NCBI GenBank assembly: GCA_002749535.1
Contig: MZZL01000408.1
Span: 2,310,631-2,374,630, forward strand
Source of the DNA: Apophysomyces variabilis
Lineage: Eukaryota > Mucoromycota > Mucoromycetes > Mucorales > Mucoraceae
Reading direction: 5' to 3'
Length of the DNA: 64,000 nucleotides
How positions within the stretch are numbered: position 1 is the stretch's first letter; every line of letters starts with the position of its first letter. The position numbers were made by a program, and so were the translations under genes. Below are positions 59,991 to 64,000 of the stretch, in pieces. The notes under the pieces were generated by a model. It made no database searches. It was not told the origin of the DNA and saw nothing but the letters and a program-made list of their open reading frames with translations.

Positions 59991-60915
59991 ATGGTTAAAC
60001 AGAATTTGGAAAGAGTATTCATTCTACCTCCCCTAGCATCTGACGGATTCGTCACAGACGAGAAAAGACTTCTTTGGGAACGTGAAGGAAAACTAGCTCA
60101 TTGGCATCCCTCCAAAACTGTTGCTGTCTCCAGACTTGGATCCCAATTGTGGGAGCACAGAAATGGAAAGAAAAGGGGTACACACAGCAGATGTCGCCGA
60201 TCGATGTTCATCCAGCGTTGTTAGATCATGTCTATTTAAAACGGCTTCCAGTCGGTTATGAAATGATAATGAGCATTCGACCATCAGGGGAACGTGATAA
60301 ATATATTGTAGGTAAGGGTAAACATGTTTATAAATACACTTTCAGTCCAACATGTAAAACGATATCATGCTGACAGGTCATCCTTCCGGAAAATGGTACC
60401 GTTCGTCGGGTAAGTGCATGGAAATCAACGAGTGATACGCAATAATGACCTAATTTGTCTCTTTTTAAGCTGAATTTTTACCCCATTTGCTTTGGCTAGA
60501 AATGGACCCGCTGTTCGATCACAGAAACTGTAAATGTCGTTTATGCAAAGTTTGGTGCTTAGTAGGTGATGCTCCTAAGCAAAACCACTCGTTCGAACGA
60601 ATATACAGGAGCAAGCGCGGCATGAGCTTGGCTTCTCGCGCTAGACGTGTGACATATCGCGGAAAAGCGGGAGCAAAGAAAAAAAGAGCGTATAAAGTGT
60701 CCAAGGCTAGCCCTTTAGGTAAATATTTGCCTGGCAAGTCAGACGCAACCATACCATCATCCCGCACTTCTGAACAACACCCTTCTTCTACACTTGATGT
60801 GACCGTGGTAAGACGCGTCGTTTCTGTCCATATCCCCAAATTGTCCCCTCTCACCTTGCTTCACGGCCAAACTTGTATACCTATACCAGACATCATCCCG
60901 CCTCATCATCGTTGA
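59991..60915 (+). CDS. Clr2-like (cryptic loci regulator) protein
   Basis: Probable chromatin-silencing or related nuclear protein. Four exons, 59991-60119, 60161-60311, 60377-60409 and 60470-60915, give 252 aa. The diagnostic part is GHPSGKWYRSSAEFLPHLLW followed by a C-x-C-x2-C cluster (CKCRLC), as in the Clr2 family of fission-yeast heterochromatin factors (SHREC complex). Downstream is a basic region (SKRGMSLASRARR, GKAGAKKKR) and a Pro-rich end. The first intron, 41 nt with a weak GTTGCT donor, is the least certain point: it is needed to move between two good frames, but another junction is possible. The protein is roughly half the length of fission-yeast Clr2, so the C-terminal domain appears missing or split off. 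Confidence 0.55.
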
Positions 60916-61327
60916 AAAACTCGATCAATAGCATTATAGTCTAATTGCACATTTCCAGAATAAAATAGCCCTGCTTCTATCCGAATAAACACTGTTGCTG
61001 CCTTAGCTCGTTTGTGTCAGGATGACACTCTCATATTTGGCTCTCAGTAATGGAATCTATTTTATATGAAAAGGAACCACTTTCTTCTGCTCCTTTGACT
61101 CTGTAATTTGCAGATGTAATTTGTAGGCCATTGGTTTGTTGTAGCTACAGGATGGTCGAGTTGCCTTTTGTCAAACTTCTTGTTTGTATGACCTGTGTTC
61201 CGATAGCAGGAAAGGGCAAGATGATTTTGGTTTCAGGACACGACATTAGCGCATTTTCTCCAATCATTTTGTAGATTACGCCATTTGGTTGCTGCACTCA
61301 GTTCCGGACCTGAGCCTGCCTAAAACC
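60916..61327. other. Intergenic, no gene seen
   Basis: About 410 bp between tandem plus-strand genes; no open frame of note. Confidence 0.5.
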
Positions 61328-62127
61328 ATGACCATCTACAACCTTTATATCTTTGATCGTCACTGTCAATGCATTTACTTCCAAAAGTGGACACATCAAC
61401 AGCGATCTACTGGAAGCAGCAATGTCAGCAATAGTGCCAGCCATAGCGCTAGCCATACCAGTCGTCCCGGGCAAACATCTGACCACAGCACAGCTAATTC
61501 AGCATCGCTTGTCAGAAGCGAAGAGCGTCTAGCTTCTCATACGGGCCTTACGCATCTTGGAACTCAACAAAGCGGGTTAGCTGCTGGCAGCGTGATTTCT
61601 ATTGAAGAGGAAGCCAAATTGGTCTATGGTGTTATTTTATCTTTGCGTAACTTCGTAAGAAAACTGAGTGGGAGGTAACGTGAGGAAAGAGTAATTCGCT
61701 GTGTGTTCCAAACGTATTAACCAATATCGATGATGATTCATACAGTCAAGACGGTTTCATTTCGTACAAGACATCGACCTACAGGATGCATTACTACGAG
61801 ACACCCACTGGATTAAAATTTGTGATGAACTCGGACCCGAACACGAAATCACTTCGAGCGGTATTAAAAGAAATCTACGTGCAACTTTATGTCGAATTCG
61901 TCGTCAAGAATGGTCTGATGCGTTTCGACGATACTCGATGGGAAATCAGCCAAGGATATCTACCGCACGATGCCAACGCACCGCCGCCACCAGAAGGATC
62001 AGTCGCTGGAAGCACTACCATCGGTAGCGCCGCCCAACCGTTGCCACCTCCCCCCGGAAATATATCCAACGAGCTTTTTCGTGCTGCCGTTGACAAATTT
62101 ATACGCAGCTTGACTGTATTCCAGTAG
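61328..62127 (+). CDS. BET5: TRAPP subunit Bet5/TRAPPC1
   Basis: Small longin-fold subunit of the TRAPP complexes, which act as Rab exchange factors in ER-to-Golgi traffic. Two exons, 61328-61674 and 61746-62127, encode 242 aa. The start MTIYNLYIFDRHCQCIYFQ and the later EEEAKLVYGVILSLRNFVRK, YKTSTYRMHYYETPTGLKFV and VEFVVKNGLM blocks define the family. The homologues in human (145 aa) and yeast (159 aa) are much shorter. The extra length sits in two loops: a Ser/His/Thr-rich insert after the first strands (about residues 23-80) and a Pro/Gly-rich insert before the last helix (about 185-220). Both should loop out of the fold. Confidence 0.93.
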
Positions 62128-62425
62128 AATTAATTTTTATATACACATGTTCCACTAACAACCGATAAATCATGCAAAAACCTCTTCTTGATCTGCTATA
62201 TGAGCAAAGATTCCCGGCCATCAGAATGTGACAGAAGCATACCCGACCATTATAAATCGTTACATTGAAGCACCTTTAGTCCCATGCGGTTGAGAAGTTA
62301 GTTCAGTGATTTTGGAAATCTAATGTTTTCCTAGTTCAGCAGTGCTAACATATTGGATGCGCAGCATTTTCTACCGGGTAGACACCAGAAAAGCGGTGCA
62401 CTTTCTTCATGCTTTATTGAGACGA
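62128..62425. other. Intergenic, convergent genes
   Basis: 3' flanks of TRAPPC1 (+) and the FAHD1-like gene (-); just under 300 bp, no gene seen. Confidence 0.5.
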
Positions 62426-63528
62426 TCAACATTTGAACAGACCGTTACGGTCACTGACGCTGTATTTGACCTGAACAAGATCGCTTGTTGCATGGCCCGG
62501 CTTCAAGCCAGCAGTGATAACGTCGCCGGCGTGAATGGGACCCACGCCTTGCGGAGTGCCTGTTAAGATAACATCACCAACTTCCAATTTCATAATTGAT
62601 CCAACGTATTCCAACAGAGATGGAATACTACAGCAAAAGGTTAGGTATCACATACCATTATCTCCTTTCACTTCTGCCGAATTTTACCTAAAAATCATAT
62701 CCTTCGTGTTTCCTTGTTGTCGAAAAGCGCCATTGACCTAATCAAAGACTTTAACAGGTCTTATAACTGCGAATCATGTTTACCTTCAGCCAGAGATCGA
62801 CATTGGAAGTATCAGGAATGCTCTCTTTGGCGATAAAATCGCTTTGGGCCAATGAGTCCCCATTCTATGGAATCTTTTTTTCACCCTTTTTCTTTTACCT
62901 AATGGGAGTGAAGGTGTCAAACCCTTTAGCAGCGCTCCATGGCAATCCCTTCTTTTTAGCTTCGTTCTTTAAAAAAGGCAGAGTCTCAATAAAACGTTTC
63001 TTCATGAAATGCTTCTTTACCTGCAAGTTTCTAGCCGTCATATCAATAGCCAAGGCATAACCTGAACCAAAAGAATTAGGCATGTTACGACTTATAGAGG
63101 CATATGTTTTGTCATTGCCATAATGGTCTTTACCTCCGACATAATCCATCGCCTTGGAAGCTGCAAAGTCGCGACCATTCTTGCCAATGACGACGGCCAA
63201 CTCAACTATACCATAAGTTGAGCGTTACCATGCTTGCATTAGTCATATGAAATAGAAACCTTCATGATGGACTTCACAGCCCGTAGGGATTTCTACAGTG
63301 CCGCCATTCGGTAGAAAAGACGATGTTGGCTTCAAAAAAAAGAAAGGAGACGTGGGGACAGCATTGCCCAGCTCTTTGGCATGTGCACTACATACATATT
63401 AGCAAAGGACAAGAAAAGAGTAGTGAAGGTTGGTACGATGTGCATGGTGTGATAAATAATGCTCACCCAAAATTGCGTCCAATGGCGACTATTTTGCGAC
63501 TAGTGCTTAGAAAATTGCGTGCAGACAT
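62426..63528 (-). CDS. FAH-family hydrolase (FAHD1-like)
   Basis: Member of the fumarylacetoacetate hydrolase family; FAHD1 proteins are mitochondrial acylpyruvate hydrolases and oxaloacetate decarboxylases. Six exons, 63528-63467, 63387-63260, 63205-62899, 62841-62784, 62737-62688 and 62627-62426, encode 268 aa. Hallmarks: IVAIGRNFGAHAKELG at the N-terminus, PFFFLKPTSSFLPNGG, a metal-binding Glu cluster in CEVHHEVELAVVIGKNGRD, YALAIDMTARNLQ, GLPWSAAKGFDTFTPISDFI, and GDVILTGTPQGVGP near the end. The third intron was placed at 62898-62842 because it rebuilds the family's TPISDFIAK junction. The start MSARNFLSTSRK is basic and could serve as a short mitochondrial presequence. Confidence 0.9.
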
Positions 63529-63740
63529 GAAGAAGAGTTCTGTGCTTCGAACTTTTCCTTTTACCCCCGGTGCGTTGAACTTGTCTAACCGTTTAACAGG
63601 TCCGCCAGAAGTCCAGCTACGTGCAACCAAATCCCCTTTCAATATCACAGACACAGTATCTATTACAGTCTTATCCATTTTTTTGTTTTTTTTGGCATGG
63701 AAAATGCCGTCATTTTTATTTAGCAATTTCAAAGGTTTGC
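63529..63740. other. Short intergenic region
   Basis: About 210 bp between the FAHD1-like start and the P2 stop, both on the minus strand, so the hydrolase promoter overlaps the P2 3' flank. Confidence 0.5.
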
Positions 63741-64000
63741 TTAATCGAAGAGACCAAAGCCCATGTCCTCATCGGACTCCTCCTTCTCCTCTTCCTTGGC
63801 TTCTTCCTTGGCGGCTTCAGCAGCACCACCAGCGGCAGCAGCAGCACCACCAGCAGCAGCAACACCACCGGTGGGGACGGAAGCAAGCTTCTCCTTGCCC
63901 TCCTCAATGAGCTATGGCATATCGAATCAGGGTAAGTCTCACGCGATTGCTGATGTAAATTCCTCTTTTCTCCTTTTTTACCTGGGCAATATCCTTCTCA
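63741..64000 (-). CDS. RPP2: 60S acidic ribosomal protein P2 (partial)
   Basis: Stalk protein that recruits translation GTPases to the ribosome. The visible C-terminal part has exons 63911-63741 and 64000-63982; the N-terminus lies beyond the window. The junction gives [18 protein letters not shown], typical of P2 rather than P1. A Gly/Ala-rich hinge, a Glu/Lys-rich stretch and the universal stalk tail [11 protein letters not shown] follow. Confidence 0.95.

Noticed and set aside
63323..63910. 195-codon plus-strand open frame rich in Gln, His and Pro
   Set aside because: It is the complement of the Ala/Gly-rich P2 hinge and the FAHD1-like first exons.
1..64000. CRISPR arrays, bacterial operons, ribosome binding sites or prophage
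   Set aside because: The DNA is eukaryotic; no regularly spaced direct repeats or bacterial gene order were seen.

Overview
This window looks like nuclear DNA of an early-diverging fungus, most likely Mucoromycota and probably a Mucorales relative. It is moderately AT-rich. Nearly every gene carries several short GT-AG introns of about 41-100 nt. The gene set is fungal (Ggc1-type GTP/GDP carrier, PAN3, RRP5, endopolyphosphatase), with a WRKY/GCM1-type zinc-finger gene of the kind known from Mucorales. The species cannot be named from sequence alone. Exon chains were joined by hand; unless stated otherwise, each chain is phase-consistent from ATG to stop.

Layout: cytochrome P450 (+, 1.2-3.2 kb); senescence/spartin-domain protein (+, 4.1-5.5); RRP5 (-, 5.7-10.4); endopolyphosphatase (-, 11.0-12.7); a gene-poor stretch with a decayed repeat (12.7-16.2); WRKY-like factor (-, 16.2-17.4); a second gene-poor stretch with a transposase fragment (17.4-21.7); ribosomal protein eL13 (+); GTP/GDP carrier (+, 23.2-24.5); ATF-type bZIP factor (+, 25.3-26.1); two-helix membrane protein (-, 27.0-28.0); a second copy of the decayed repeat (28.9-29.4); JMJD4-type oxygenase (+, 30.4-31.8); unknown low-complexity protein (+, 34.1-35.7); succinyl-CoA ligase alpha (+, 36.1-37.5); hyaluronan/chitin synthase-like GT2 and endonuclease V (both -, 38.1-41.1); CIA2 (+); PAK-type kinase with two CRIB motifs (-, 42.5-44.8); PAN3 (+, 46.5-49.2); eL28 (+); PGAP1/Bst1 (-, 50.3-53.7); gene-poor stretch (53.7-56.9); BAR-PH-ArfGAP-ankyrin protein (+, 56.9-59.5); Clr2-like protein (+); TRAPPC1/Bet5 (+); FAHD1-like hydrolase (-); and acidic ribosomal protein P2 (-, cut by the window end).

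Most genes are housekeeping: ribosome synthesis (RRP5, eL13, eL28, P2), translation and mRNA decay (JMJD4, PAN3), mitochondrial metabolism (LSC1, Ggc1, FAHD1), Fe-S assembly (CIA2), secretory traffic (PGAP1, TRAPPC1, ArfGAP), and vacuolar polyphosphate (endopolyphosphatase). There is no operon-like logic apart from the very tight spacing of endonuclease V and GT2. The more unusual content is the WRKY-like gene, the double-CRIB kinase with an altered catalytic loop, four inferred GC-AG introns (two in one gene), and a pair of decayed dispersed repeats. I did not find a convincing new multi-gene system.
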